Shown in pieces: positions 1 to 9,321 of a DNA stretch of 64,000 nt. This DNA comes from Thainema sp966674685 (GTDB lineage: Bacteria; Cyanobacteriota; Cyanobacteriia; Phormidesmidales; Phormidesmidaceae), in assembly GCA_966674685.1 (NCBI GenBank), contig CBKWJC010000002.1, positions 1 to 64,000 on the forward strand, given 5' to 3'. The notes below the pieces were generated by a model that saw nothing but the letters and a program-made list of their open reading frames with translations, did no database searches and was not told where the DNA came from. Both the position numbers and the translations under genes were made by a program. How positions within the stretch are numbered: the first letter of the stretch is position 1; each line of letters starts with the position of its first letter.

Positions 1-58
1 TCCAGCATCTAGCTTCTCAACTATTATCCTCTCTTCAGAACTTTCCAAGTCGTGCGAA

Positions 59-112
59 ACAAACATTTCACAAAAAATAAATGATGGGTTTTCAACCAGA
101 CTTGGATATTAC
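59..112. repeat. Partial copy of a dispersed palindromic repeat
   Basis: The segment reads ACAAACATTTCACAAAAAAT, then a short ATGGGTTTTCAACC block. It aligns closely with the right half of the larger palindrome near 48940-48990, which has AAGCATTTCATAAAAAATAA followed by ATGGGTTTTTAACC. No left arm is visible here, so this is a half copy. It lies just downstream of the proB stop codon and may contribute to the 3' end of that transcript. Confidence 0.6.
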
Positions 113-1224
113 TGGTCAATCAGCACCAGATTGTCGCGGTGGACAACGGTTTCTGCGCCACTATAGCCCAGCACTTTGGCAATGTCGTCTGAATGACGAC
201 CCCGAATTTGCTGGAGTTCGGTGCTGCTGTAGTTAACGATGCCGCGAGCAATTTCTTGGCCGTTGCGATCGCACAATTGCACCGCATCTTGGACTTGAAA
301 GGTGCCCTCGACCGTTTGAATACCAGCAGCCAGCAGCGATTTGCCAGATTGTTGAATCGCGTTGACCGCTCCCGCATCCAGATACAGCTTGCCTGCCGGA
401 ACCAGATGATGGGCAATCCAGCGTTTGCGGGCGTTGATTGGTCGGGGCTGAGGCTTAAACTGCGTGCCCAGCGGCTTGCCGTCTAGGATTTGCATCAAGT
501 TGTGGGGCGTTCTGCCATCGGTGATGACGGTGCGAACGCCGCCGCTGGTAGCGATTTTTGCGGCCTGAATTTTGGTGATCATGCCGCCCGTGCCCCAGTT
601 CGATCCGCGATCGCCCACTTCAATTTCCAGCTCAGCGAGCTGCTGCATGGTATCGACCGTTTCAATCGGCTGAGCATCGGGATTTTGGCGGGGATCAGCG
701 GAATAGAGCCGATCTACATCCGTTAGTAAAAACAGCCAGTCCGCCTCGATCATGCTGGCTACGAGCGCGGAAAGCGTATCGTTGTCGCCAAACTTCAGCT
801 CGTCCACCGCCACCGTATCGTTTTCATTCACGATCGGGATCACGCCCAATTGAAAAAGCTGGCGAAAGGTTTGATAGGCGTTGACGTAGCAGCTCCGCTG
901 CACCAAGTCGCTGCGGGTCAAGAGAATCTGAGCAATCGGCTGCTGGAGTGACGTGAACAGATCGTCATAGACCCGAATCAATCGACCCTGACCAACAGCG
1001 GCCACCGCTTGCTTGAGCGCCATGAGTTTAGGTCGCTCCGCCAGTCCTAACCGCCCACAGCCGACACCGACTGCCCCGGACGACACCAGCACAACGTTAT
1101 GTCCGGCTTGACGCAGGCTGCACAAGGTTTCTACGAGTGCCGCAATGGTGGATAGAGCTAAACTCCCGGTTTCGGGCCGAGTCAGGCTAGAAGTGCCAAT
1201 TTTAATGACTAACGTTTGCGGCAT
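109..1224 (-). CDS. proB: Glutamate 5-kinase
   Basis: This enzyme phosphorylates L-glutamate to gamma-glutamyl phosphate, the first step of proline synthesis in the cytoplasm. The 371-residue protein has an amino-acid kinase domain at about residues 4-255, with the N-terminal KIGTSSL at 8-14, SSGAVGVG at 48-55, NENDTVAV at 133-140, LTDVD near 167 and GTGGM at 211. A PUA domain follows at about 278-355, as in full-length bacterial ProB. The start MPQTLVIKIG fits the family. The gene has no proA neighbour here; the adjacent gene is divergent. Length and motifs are complete, so the call is secure. Confidence 0.95.
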   Translation of the reverse strand: MPQTLVIKIGTSSLTRPETGSLALSTIAALVETLCSLRQAGHNVVLVSSGAVGVGCGRLGLAERPKLMALKQAVAAVGQGRLIRVYDDLFTSLQQPIAQILLTRSDLVQRSCYVNAYQTFRQLFQLGVIPIVNENDTVAVDELKFGDNDTLSALVASMIEADWLFLLTDVDRLYSADPRQNPDAQPIETVDTMQQLAELEIEVGDRGSNWGTGGMITKIQAAKIATSGGVRTVITDGRTPHNLMQILDGKPLGTQFKPQPRPINARKRWIAHHLVPAGKLYLDAGAVNAIQQSGKSLLAAGIQTVEGTFQVQDAVQLCDRNGQEIARGIVNYSSTELQQIRGRHSDDIAKVLGYSGAETVVHRDNLVLIDQ

Positions 1225-1394
1225 ACTTTCTCAAACTGTGACTTCCACAAAAATAGCTTGGATCAGGTGCGTTTGGGCTGTGTTTGCTGCTGGTTTAGTA
1301 CCTCATTCATAGATATGGCGATAACTGAATAATGGGCGTGAGTTTAGCTATAACCTGCTTTAAGATTGCTAAAAAGAAAAAATGCCCTAATTCG

Positions 1395-2684
1395 ATGCAA
1401 AATCTGCCTCTAGCTCTCACCGAATATCGGCAAGCTCTACAGCATCTCAAAACAGTTTCTCAGCCTGCGCCATCAGATATTTTGGATGTGCTGACGCTGC
1501 GCGATCGCATTCAGGATTATTTAGATGCGGCGACGGAGGTGCCGAGTGACGCGCTGCTGCGGGTGCATGAACTGGATCAGTTGCTGAAGCAGCTAACGCC
1601 CACTGTGGTGCATACGCTTGATTTATCGGAGTGGCAAACTTTGCTCCATCCGCCGCCGGAAGCCTGGTGGTGGTATTTGGAACTGCCACCTGAAAAGCGC
1701 TGGTGGAACCAGTATGACTGGTTTTGGAATGCAATTACCATTGCAGCGCTCACTGCTGCCGCCAGCATTTGGATGGATACAACAATGCGCTTCTTTAAGA
1801 GCGGCATCAGCACGATGGGCGCATTGGCCGTGCTGTCCGAATTGGTGTTGGCGGGATTGACCGTGGCGGGTACGCTAACCCAGAAGGGTCGGGAAATCCT
1901 GCATGGCTTTTATCAGCGGCTAAACATTCCGCCCTACTACTGGCAGGAAATGGGTAGCATGCTGGCCGTTCTGCTGTTTGTTGTGGTCGCTGCTGTGCAT
2001 GGTGCCCTGCCCCAAATCGCAGAGTATGTAACCTGGCGTGGCGTTGGGCAGTATGAACAGGGTCAGTTTGATGGCGCTATTGAAAAGTTTGAACATGCGA
2101 TCGCACTTCGGCCCGATTATCCGCCAGCTCATTTTCAATTGGGGGTGATTTATACGGATTTGCAACAGTATGACGAAGCTGCAACTGAGCTTCAGCGGGT
2201 AGCTCAGCCAGAGACGAAGATCAATGATCCGATTTTATGGCTCCAAGCCATGAATCAGCTCGGTATAGCTGCCCTCCGCCAAGGCGATGCCGAAACCGCC
2301 GTTATGCTGCTGCAACAAGGCTCAAATGCGCTACCCAAACTGCAACAGCGTACCGACATTGAGTTTTCCACCGATGAATTGACCCCGGTGACGTATGACT
2401 TATTGACGAATTTAGCTCAGGCGCGGATTTTGCAGGCGCAGTATGCAGAGGCGGATGGTTTAGCCCGAGATGCGATCGCACGTGACAACACTCGCCCTGA
2501 AGCGCACTGTGTTCTTGCTCATGCCTTGGGTTTTCAAGATCAGGTTCAACCCGCAATTTCGGCTTTTCAAACCTGTGAGCAGGCAATTGATCCTAACGAT
2601 CTCAATCAAAATCGGCTGCTGCAAATGACGCTGGAACAACTGAGACAGCGCGGCATGGAGATGCCACCTGCCGCTACACCGTAG
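1395..2684 (+). CDS. Membrane-anchored TPR protein
   Basis: The function is unknown. From the ATG at 1395 the protein has a hydrophilic N-terminal part, then about three membrane segments (around WNAITIAALTAAASIW, STMGALAVLSELVLAGL and GSMLAVLLFVVVAAVHG), then TPR repeats beginning near GVGQYEQGQFDGAIEKFEHA and running to the C-terminus. TPR arrays of this kind bind protein partners; whether this one faces the cytoplasm or the periplasm cannot be read from the sequence. An in-frame ATG at 1332 would add 21 residues, but neither start has a clear Shine-Dalgarno sequence, so the start is uncertain. The gene is convergent with the Hsp70-like gene, and a perfect palindrome lies between them. Confidence 0.75.
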   Translation: MQNLPLALTEYRQALQHLKTVSQPAPSDILDVLTLRDRIQDYLDAATEVPSDALLRVHELDQLLKQLTPTVVHTLDLSEWQTLLHPPPEAWWWYLELPPEKRWWNQYDWFWNAITIAALTAAASIWMDTTMRFFKSGISTMGALAVLSELVLAGLTVAGTLTQKGREILHGFYQRLNIPPYYWQEMGSMLAVLLFVVVAAVHGALPQIAEYVTWRGVGQYEQGQFDGAIEKFEHAIALRPDYPPAHFQLGVIYTDLQQYDEAATELQRVAQPETKINDPILWLQAMNQLGIAALRQGDAETAVMLLQQGSNALPKLQQRTDIEFSTDELTPVTYDLLTNLAQARILQAQYAEADGLARDAIARDNTRPEAHCVLAHALGFQDQVQPAISAFQTCEQAIDPNDLNQNRLLQMTLEQLRQRGMEMPPAATP

Positions 2685-2751
2685 GAGCGTTAGGGAAAAT
2701 AAACCCCATCGTCGCCCACGAAAACTTTAAAGCCACAATTTTATATGCGTG

Positions 2752-2779
2752 GTAGGTGCGAATGGCCATTCGCACCTAC
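2752..2779. terminator. 28-bp perfect palindrome between convergent genes
   Basis: GTAGGTGCGAATGG is followed directly by its exact reverse complement, giving 14 bp arms with no fixed loop. It sits between the stops of the TPR gene and the Hsp70-like gene, so it probably works as a bidirectional terminator. From memory, palindromes of this type (GTAGG.GCGAA.GG..) are common intergenic repeats in cyanobacteria. Confidence 0.65.
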
Positions 2780-2805
2780 AATGGACGGTTTTACAGATTT
2801 GATTT

Positions 2806-4404
2806 CTAGCTGAGCTGCACCACGGCCTGATCGGTCAGCAGAAACTCATTCGTCAGCAAATCCTCGACGGTAATCCGCAGGAATCGGTCACCATCAACTC
2901 GGAACTCGACGCGAATGCGATCTTGCCCCGGAAATCCGGGCGGATTGAGCTGGGCAATGGAACGCGCGCCCTCTTTATCATTCAACGGTTGCACCTGAGT
3001 TTGCGTAGTTGCGATCGCACGAGTCACCAAACGGTTGCCGTCAAAGAACACCTCTTGCTGACTCGCTTGCTCACCAATTTCGCCAATGATTAGCTCAATG
3101 CTGGCCTGATTATCGGTAGACGCGCCTAAAACCAGTTCAACGGGCTTTTCCATTGGGTACGGTTGCCCCCGCGAGACAATGGCGTGCCAGTCGTGACACT
3201 GATTGCGCCGATTCCAGTAGCGAACGCCGTAGCTGTGATAGAGAAAATCTTTAACTTCAATATTGGTTTGCAGCTGGAGGGCACCGTGGGCGACAGCTTC
3301 AAAGGGTTTGTCAGCGGCAATTTTCTCCGGCTTAAAATGGGATTCTAACCAGGTTTGCACTGCCGGAATGCGCGAGGTGCCGCCGACCAGCACCACGGCT
3401 TCAATGTCATCTGGGGTATAGCCCTGTCGCTGAGCCTGCTGGAGCGTTTGGCTCAGGGTTTCATCCAGCCGTTCAAAAAAGCCGTTATCTTTCAAAATTT
3501 GCTCAAAGCGATCGCGGCTCAATTCCAGTTCGTAGCTGTCCAACGTCTCGTCATTGAAATATACTTCCGTCGCCTGGATTTGCGATGACAGTTGAATCTT
3601 GAGACGTTCAACCAAGCGCAGCGTCAGTGGACTGACCGTTAACCCCTGAGTTTCTGTAAAATAGTCGGCTAACCAGGAATCAATATCTGATCCGCCCAAA
3701 TTTTGTCCCGCTTTCGCTAACACCCGCGCAGTTTTAGTTTTTTGAGCCGAATTTTTTGCTAGCTGGCGCTGACCAAACTTGAGCAGAAATCCCATTGGCG
3801 GCTGGTTCTGACCTTGAACTGTTCCCAAATCCACCAGGGACATATCCAGCGTGCCGCCGCCTAAGTCAACCACTAAGATCGTGCGTTGTTCCGTCAGGCC
3901 ATAGCCCAATGCCGCTGCTGTGGGTTCGTCGAGAATACGAACCTGATTGATGTCCAGCGACTGGCAAAGCTGACCCAGCCAGTTGCGATAGGTTTCAAAA
4001 CTGTCAACAGGCACCGTCAAGATCAACGACTCAATCGGCGCGTAGTCGGCTGGAATCTGCTGAATAACTTGCTGGAGATACCACTGACCAATTTCTTCAA
4101 ACGTTACGGCTTGGTCATCTAAAACAGGCAAAAAGCCCTGGACGCTGCTGCCAATGCCTCGCTTGAAGTTGCTGAAGAAGCGTGGATCTTGGATCAGGTC
4201 TAAGCCCTGATCCCGCACTTGCTGGCCGACAATGCACTGTTGCTGCTGGGCATTTTGGACATGTAGCAAACTAGGAATGATCGGTGGATTATTGGCCACT
4301 GATACGCTCAGGTTAGGAATAGCAATCGTTTCCGGAGCTTGAGTGACGGGATTTAAGCGAGCAACAACGGTATTGCTAGTGCCAAAGTCAATTGCGATCG
4401 CCAT
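2806..4404 (-). CDS. Hsp70/DnaK-like ATPase protein
   Basis: This is an actin-fold ATPase of the Hsp70 superfamily. It begins MAIAIDFGTSNTVVARL (phosphate-1 loop at about 4-15), has EPTAAALGYG near 160, VVDLGGGTLDMSL near 177-189 (phosphate-2) and VVLVGGTSRIP near 336 (adenosine motif). At 532 residues it is shorter than DnaK (about 630). The region after about residue 380 resembles a beta-rich substrate domain, but there is no helical lid with the DnaK-type acidic tail. No dnaJ or grpE is adjacent. It is probably a specialised chaperone-like protein of the type that is multiplied in cyanobacteria; its clients are unknown. Confidence 0.85.
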   Translation of the reverse strand: MAIAIDFGTSNTVVARLNPVTQAPETIAIPNLSVSVANNPPIIPSLLHVQNAQQQQCIVGQQVRDQGLDLIQDPRFFSNFKRGIGSSVQGFLPVLDDQAVTFEEIGQWYLQQVIQQIPADYAPIESLILTVPVDSFETYRNWLGQLCQSLDINQVRILDEPTAAALGYGLTEQRTILVVDLGGGTLDMSLVDLGTVQGQNQPPMGFLLKFGQRQLAKNSAQKTKTARVLAKAGQNLGGSDIDSWLADYFTETQGLTVSPLTLRLVERLKIQLSSQIQATEVYFNDETLDSYELELSRDRFEQILKDNGFFERLDETLSQTLQQAQRQGYTPDDIEAVVLVGGTSRIPAVQTWLESHFKPEKIAADKPFEAVAHGALQLQTNIEVKDFLYHSYGVRYWNRRNQCHDWHAIVSRGQPYPMEKPVELVLGASTDNQASIELIIGEIGEQASQQEVFFDGNRLVTRAIATTQTQVQPLNDKEGARSIAQLNPPGFPGQDRIRVEFRVDGDRFLRITVEDLLTNEFLLTDQAVVQLS

Positions 4405-4733
4405 ATTGGCTGAGGTTACTGAGGTTACAGAATGATCTAAATCGGGTTCATACTCATTAAGCCATCCTGCTGGAGCGGAAGCAAGGTTAACAATTCTTGA
4501 ACCTCTCCGTGTAATCCGCTAAATCTTAGCTTTCTGAGATTTTCCGATCGCTTTCAGGGCATTCTAAGCTCAAGCAGGATAACTTGGACTACGCTTTAAC
4601 CAGCCGCTGTCATCGCTCGCGAACTGGATTCAAGACGGACTTTGATATAAATCCTAAATTGCGCTCAGATGCCTCTAATCATCCTCCGGTTCATACCCTC
4701 GTCTCAAGTCGTTAATTAGCCTCCTTTGACTGA
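4405..4733. other. Divergent intergenic region
   Basis: These 329 bp separate the Hsp70-like gene (minus) from the PAS-GGDEF-EAL gene (plus), so both promoters should lie here. I see a short direct repeat, TGAGGTTAC twice near 4411-4430, but no recognisable operator, CIRCE heat-shock element or RNA gene. Confidence 0.5.
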
Positions 4734-6884
4734 ATGACACCTTTCACCTGGATGGAATTTGTGCTGAATACAGTGACTGATGCGGTTGTCATGATTGATG
4801 CCGGGGGAGAGATTCAGTGGTGTAATTTAGGTTTCGCGCGCCTTGTGCATCGGGAACCGCGCCAGTTGCTCCAGCAGCCGTTTATCCCATTATTTCCGCT
4901 ACAGGCATTAAATGAAGCACATCGACTTGAACAGCATCCCATTGAGCTGGCTCTGGCCCAAAAGACGAAAGGGACAGGTCACTATATTTACTGGGATGGC
5001 ACGATTCCTCAAACGCTTCACCTAAGTTGGGATTTTTACACGTCGGAGAATAGTGGCCCTTTGGAGAAGGTTCTAGACAATCAGCATGATGGTTTTACAA
5101 GACTGGTTTTGATCTGTCAATCGAATATGAATACCACTGACAAGGTGACTGAAGCCCCAAAGATGGCCACTGGGCTACATCCAGTTTTATCTAGTGATCA
5201 AAACGAAGCCTACGGACTAGAAGCGCTCGGGGCACATGATGGCCTGTGGGATTGGCATTTAAACACTCAAAAGATTGCCTTCTCTGCCTACTGGCGCACC
5301 ATGCTGGGGGATGAAAGCGATCCTGTGTTGGTTTCGGTTGATGACTGGTTGGAAAATGTCCATACTGATGATCGCGCTCCGTTGAAAGCGGCACTTGAGC
5401 GACATTTAAATGGGAAAGTATCCCATTTCCGCTGCCAGTATCGGATTTTGGCGGAAGGTTCCTATCGCTGGATGCTGAGTCGTGGCTTGGCGATTCGGGA
5501 TGGGAGCGGAACCGTTTATCGAGTCGTGGGTTTGCAAACCGACATCACTGAGCAGAAAGAATTACAGGAACGGTTGGTGCATGATGCGCTGCATGACGAT
5601 TTGACGGGGTTGCCCAATCGGGTTTGGTTTCGCGATCGCATTACCAACCTAGCTACCCAAGCCAAATCAAACCCACAGCCGTTTGCCGTCTTGATCTTTG
5701 ATGTTGATCGCTTCAAAGTAGTCAACGACAGCCTTGGCCCAGTCACTGCGGATCAACTCATCATCAAAATTGCTCAGCGAACCATAGAGACGGTGCAACC
5801 GGGAACCGTCGTGGCGCGTTTAGGTGGCGATGAATTTGCAGTTTTGCTGGATGCCCTAACGTCTGAGCAAGAGGCGATTGAATTAGCGCAGCAGCTACAG
5901 ACCCAGCTTTCGCAGCCCTGCCTACTGGAAGGCCACGAGGTAATTGTCACCATCAGTATCGGCATCGTATTTAGCGATCGCACCTACGAGCAGCCTGACG
6001 ATCTGCTGCGTAATGCCGATATCGCCATGAATCGGGCCAAGCAGCTGGGCCGATCGCGCTACGAGGTCTTTGAAACCAGTATGCATCGGCGAGCCATGAC
6101 CTTGCTGCGACTAGAAAATGACCTGCGCCGCGCCATCGAGCGAGAGGAATTTGAGGTTTACTATCAGCCGTTTATTGCCCTAGCAACTGAACGCGCCACG
6201 GGATTTGAAGCCTTGATTCGCTGGCATCATCCTGAACAAGGTTTTGTGTCACCTGCTGACTTCATTCCCATCGCCGAAGATACGGGACTAATCGTGCCGA
6301 TTGGCTACTGGGTACTCCGCCAAGCCTGCCAGCAGATGCAGCAATGGTTGACGCAATATCCTGTTCTCGATCCGCGTTTCAAGGTCGTGATCAGCGTCAA
6401 TTTATCCAGTCGTCAGTTTACGCAGCCGGACTTGGTTGAGCAAATTGTCGCCATTCTCAAAGAAACCCAGCTTGAAGCCCGCTATCTGAAGCTGGAAATC
6501 ACCGAAAGCGTGATCATGAGCAATCCTGAAACAACCGCAACGATGCTGAATCGGCTGAAAAACGAAGGCATTCAGGTTTCAATTGACGACTTTGGCACGG
6601 GCTATTCGTCTCTCAGCTATCTCTATCGCTTGCCGATTGATACGCTCAAAATTGACCGCTCCTTTGTCAATAGCATCGACGTAGATGGCGAGAAGCTGGA
6701 ACTGGTGCGAACCATTGTCTCTCTGGCTTGGAACCTGGGCATGGACGTGATTGCCGAAGGGGTTGAAACGGCCATGCAGCTCGCTCAGTTAAAAGCCCTC
6801 CGATGCGAATCGGCTCAAGGCTACTATTTTTCAAAACCACTAAAAGCAGAAGATGCGGCTTTGTTTTGGCAAGAACATCGTTAA
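4734..6884 (+). CDS. PAS-PAS-GGDEF-EAL cyclic-di-GMP enzyme
   Basis: This protein probably makes and/or breaks down cyclic-di-GMP. Order of domains: a PAS-like sensor (about 5-75), a second PAS of PAS_3 type with a PAC motif (about 164-278, ending in GLQTDITEQKELQ), GGDEF with an intact RLGGDEFAVLL near 361-371, then EAL with EALIRWHHP near 492. The phosphodiesterase metal and catalytic motifs are present: NLSSRQF, ESVIM, DDFGTGYSSLSYL, KIDRSFV and EGVET. The RxxD inhibitory site expected just before GGDEF reads QPGT, so product inhibition at that site is unlikely. There are no membrane segments, so it is cytoplasmic. An in-frame ATG at 4752 is an alternative start. Confidence 0.93.
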   Translation: MTPFTWMEFVLNTVTDAVVMIDAGGEIQWCNLGFARLVHREPRQLLQQPFIPLFPLQALNEAHRLEQHPIELALAQKTKGTGHYIYWDGTIPQTLHLSWDFYTSENSGPLEKVLDNQHDGFTRLVLICQSNMNTTDKVTEAPKMATGLHPVLSSDQNEAYGLEALGAHDGLWDWHLNTQKIAFSAYWRTMLGDESDPVLVSVDDWLENVHTDDRAPLKAALERHLNGKVSHFRCQYRILAEGSYRWMLSRGLAIRDGSGTVYRVVGLQTDITEQKELQERLVHDALHDDLTGLPNRVWFRDRITNLATQAKSNPQPFAVLIFDVDRFKVVNDSLGPVTADQLIIKIAQRTIETVQPGTVVARLGGDEFAVLLDALTSEQEAIELAQQLQTQLSQPCLLEGHEVIVTISIGIVFSDRTYEQPDDLLRNADIAMNRAKQLGRSRYEVFETSMHRRAMTLLRLENDLRRAIEREEFEVYYQPFIALATERATGFEALIRWHHPEQGFVSPADFIPIAEDTGLIVPIGYWVLRQACQQMQQWLTQYPVLDPRFKVVISVNLSSRQFTQPDLVEQIVAILKETQLEARYLKLEITESVIMSNPETTATMLNRLKNEGIQVSIDDFGTGYSSLSYLYRLPIDTLKIDRSFVNSIDVDGEKLELVRTIVSLAWNLGMDVIAEGVETAMQLAQLKALRCESAQGYYFSKPLKAEDAALFWQEHR

Positions 6885-6944
6885 TGCTTTTTAAGCAGGT
6901 AAATTATTGCGCGGTGGTGCCGCACAATAATTTACGCAAAAATA

Positions 6945-7946
6945 TCAATGCTTTAGCACGAGTCGATAGGGCGGTTTTTCAGTTTCCAGTTTGTGCATTG
7001 CTTCGTTTACCTGATCAAATCCAAACACTTCAACCACTGGTGCAATGTCGTGACGGGCGGCAAAGCCTAGCATTTGGGCGATGGTGGCTGGGCTTCCCAA
7101 TGGACTAGCCGTAATTGACTTTTGCCCATCAATGAGTGGAAAGATGTGGGTGGCAACTGGATTTGGGGCAACACCTACAAAATGAAGACGGCCTTTAGGC
7201 CGCAGAGCTTGGATGTAGGTGTTCCAGTCTAAATCGGCATTGGCAGTGCAAATGATCACGTCCATCGCGCCTGCGATCGCAGCCATTGCCTCTTGATCCT
7301 TGGAGCTGACAAAATGATCGGCTCCCAGCTTCTTGGCTTCTTCTGCTTTGTCGGGACTGGAGGAAAAGGCGGTCACTTCACAGCCCCAAGCGTTTAGAAA
7401 CTGGAGCGCCATGTGGCCGAGTCCCCCAATGCCAATCACCCCGACTCGATCCGTGGGCTTAATATCTAGTTGCACAATCGGATTAAAGACGGTGATGCCG
7501 CCGCAGAATAAAGGGCCACCTGCTTCCGGTGAAATTTTGCTGGGTAATGGAATCACCCAGGCTTCATGAGCACGAACGCGATCGGCAAAGCCACCGTGTC
7601 GGCCTACGATCGTGCCGACTGCACTGCGGCACAAGTTATGGTTGCCTGACATGCACCACTCGCAAACCATACAGGATTGAGCATACCAACCCAGCCCGAC
7701 ATGCTGTCCAGGCTGAAGCCGTTTGACTTGGCTACCGACTTGCGAGATCGTACCAATTACCTCATGTCCAGGCACAAATGGGTACTGAGTTATGCCCCAT
7801 TCATTGTTCAACATGCTGAGATCGCTATGGCAAATTCCGCAGTATTCCACTTGAATCTCAACTTCTTCAGCCCCTAGTTCCCCTGGATCATATTCAAACG
7901 GTTCGAGTTTACCGCCTGCTTCCTGAGCTGCATATGCCTTAATCAT
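6945..7946 (-). CDS. Zinc-dependent alcohol dehydrogenase
   Basis: This is a medium-chain dehydrogenase that probably reduces aldehydes with NAD(P)H. The 333-residue protein has the catalytic zinc motif CGICHSDLSML near residue 36, GHEVIG near 60, and a structural-zinc Cys cluster with CMVCEWCMSGNHNLC near 92-106. A Rossmann fold follows with GIGGLGHMALQFL near 171. The layout matches the YahK/cinnamyl-alcohol-dehydrogenase-like branch, whose members are often NADPH-linked. It is convergent with the GGDEF-EAL gene. The exact substrate cannot be read from the sequence. Confidence 0.88.
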   Translation of the reverse strand: MIKAYAAQEAGGKLEPFEYDPGELGAEEVEIQVEYCGICHSDLSMLNNEWGITQYPFVPGHEVIGTISQVGSQVKRLQPGQHVGLGWYAQSCMVCEWCMSGNHNLCRSAVGTIVGRHGGFADRVRAHEAWVIPLPSKISPEAGGPLFCGGITVFNPIVQLDIKPTDRVGVIGIGGLGHMALQFLNAWGCEVTAFSSSPDKAEEAKKLGADHFVSSKDQEAMAAIAGAMDVIICTANADLDWNTYIQALRPKGRLHFVGVAPNPVATHIFPLIDGQKSITASPLGSPATIAQMLGFAARHDIAPVVEVFGFDQVNEAMHKLETEKPPYRLVLKH

Positions 7947-8127
7947 GATTGCTCCTGCCGCTGGTTTTGAGGGTTGATGTAGAGTGGGTTGCCTCGTATT
8001 TTATGCAAAATTTACTGTTTCAGCACAGCACTACCTTGATCTTTTCCACAAGCTAGATCTCAAGCATTGCGTCTTGGAATGACTGCTTCGATAAGATAGC
8101 GTTGGTCAGATTGACGGAGATTTTGCA

Positions 8128-9147
8128 ATGCCTCAGCTTCGAATCGTTTTCTTTGGGACGCCCGTTTACGCCGTGCCCAGTTTAGAGCGGCTAATTGAGC
8201 ATCCTGATATCGACGTGGTGGCTGTGGTGACGCAGCCCGATAAGCGACGTGGTCGAGGCAATCAGCTCAATCCCTCACCTGTGAAAACCGTTGCGGTAGA
8301 ACACAATCTTCCTATTTGGCAGCCGAAACGAGTCAAGCGTGATGCCGAAACGCTGGAGTTTTTACGCAACAGCAACGCCGATGCCTTTGTCGTGATTGCC
8401 TACGGGCAAATTTTGTCCCAGGAAATCCTTGACATGCCGCGTCTAGGTAGCATCAACGCCCATGGTTCTCTACTGCCTGCCTATCGAGGAGCTGCGCCAA
8501 TTCAGTGGTGCCTGCATGACGGAGTAGCGGAAACGGGCGTGACAACGATGCTGATGGATGCCGGGATGGATACGGGCGATATGCTGCTGAAAGGCGTGAC
8601 TCCGGTGCATCTGCTGGATAACGCGCTGGACTTAGCTAAGCGGTTGTCGGTACTCAGTGCGGATTTGCTAGTAGATACGCTGTTCAAGCTAGATGAGGGT
8701 ACCGTTCAGCCAGAACCCCAGCAGGATGAGGCCGCCACATACGCTCGCTTGATTCAAAAAGAAGACTATCAACTGGACTGGCAACAAAGCGCGATCGCAC
8801 TTCATAACCAAATTCGCGGCTTCTTCCCCAATTGCTTCACGACATTTCGGGATAAAACGCTAAAAGTAACGGCCACCGTGCCGCTGGATGGAATCCCGCT
8901 ACCCGATGAGCTAGAAAATGAGCTAGAAACTGCGATCGCAGATTGGCAACGAATTCAATCTCAGCCAGAACACGTATCGCCAGTGGGGACAATTGCCGCC
9001 GTTTTGAAGAATGAAGGGCCAGTGGTGCAAACGGCGAATGGGGGACTGCTATTGCGTCAGGTGCAGTTGGCTGGCAAGCGATCTCAGTCGGGTTGGGATT
9101 TTGCCAATGGGATGCGGTTAGAAGTGGGGGAGAGGTTGGGGGAGTAG
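8128..9147 (+). CDS. fmt: Methionyl-tRNA formyltransferase
   Basis: This enzyme formylates initiator Met-tRNA using 10-formyl-tetrahydrofolate, so it is needed for normal translation initiation. The 339-residue protein has an N-terminal formyltransferase fold beginning LRIVFFGTPVYAVPSLE, the folate-binding and catalytic segment INAHGSLLPAYRGAAPIQW near 110-130, and a C-terminal tRNA-binding domain from about 210. Length is normal for the family. The last codons and the stop lie in the purine-rich tract that continues downstream. Confidence 0.95.
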   Translation: MPQLRIVFFGTPVYAVPSLERLIEHPDIDVVAVVTQPDKRRGRGNQLNPSPVKTVAVEHNLPIWQPKRVKRDAETLEFLRNSNADAFVVIAYGQILSQEILDMPRLGSINAHGSLLPAYRGAAPIQWCLHDGVAETGVTTMLMDAGMDTGDMLLKGVTPVHLLDNALDLAKRLSVLSADLLVDTLFKLDEGTVQPEPQQDEAATYARLIQKEDYQLDWQQSAIALHNQIRGFFPNCFTTFRDKTLKVTATVPLDGIPLPDELENELETAIADWQRIQSQPEHVSPVGTIAAVLKNEGPVVQTANGGLLLRQVQLAGKRSQSGWDFANGMRLEVGERLGE

Positions 9148-9238
9148 GAGAGGGAGGGAGTAGGAGGGTAGGAGAGGGAGTAAGTAAGGGGGCGAGGGGG
9201 ATAAGGGGCGACGGGGAGAGGAGAGGAGGGAAAAATAA
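9128..9238 (+). repeat. Purine-rich G-run tract after fmt
   Basis: Over about 110 bases the plus strand is almost entirely A and G, built from degenerate GGGAGTAGGAGAGG-like units. It covers the last codons of fmt and the following spacer. The many runs of three or more G could in principle form G-quadruplexes. It probably arose by local slippage duplication. Confidence 0.6.
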
Positions 9239-9243
9239 ACAAG

Positions 9244-9305
9244 GCCGCGCTGGGGTGGCGCGGCTTTGGGCAAGATGATTGTGTGAGGCACGCAATGCGT
9301 GCCTC
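9244..9305. terminator. Two hairpins between fmt and the rhodanese-like gene
   Basis: The first hairpin has arms GCCGCGC (9244-9250) and GCGCGGC (9258-9264) followed by a short T run, and would end fmt transcripts. The second is GAGGCACGCA (9285-9294), one base, then its exact complement (9296-9305), and would serve the opposite gene. The two genes converge here. Confidence 0.6.
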
Positions 9306-9321
9306 TTGTGAGAGTGCTAGG

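Noticed and set aside
8837..9295. 152-codon minus-strand frame, Pro/Leu/Ser-rich
   Set aside because: It is the antisense of the fmt 3' end and the purine tract; the composition follows directly from the repeat.
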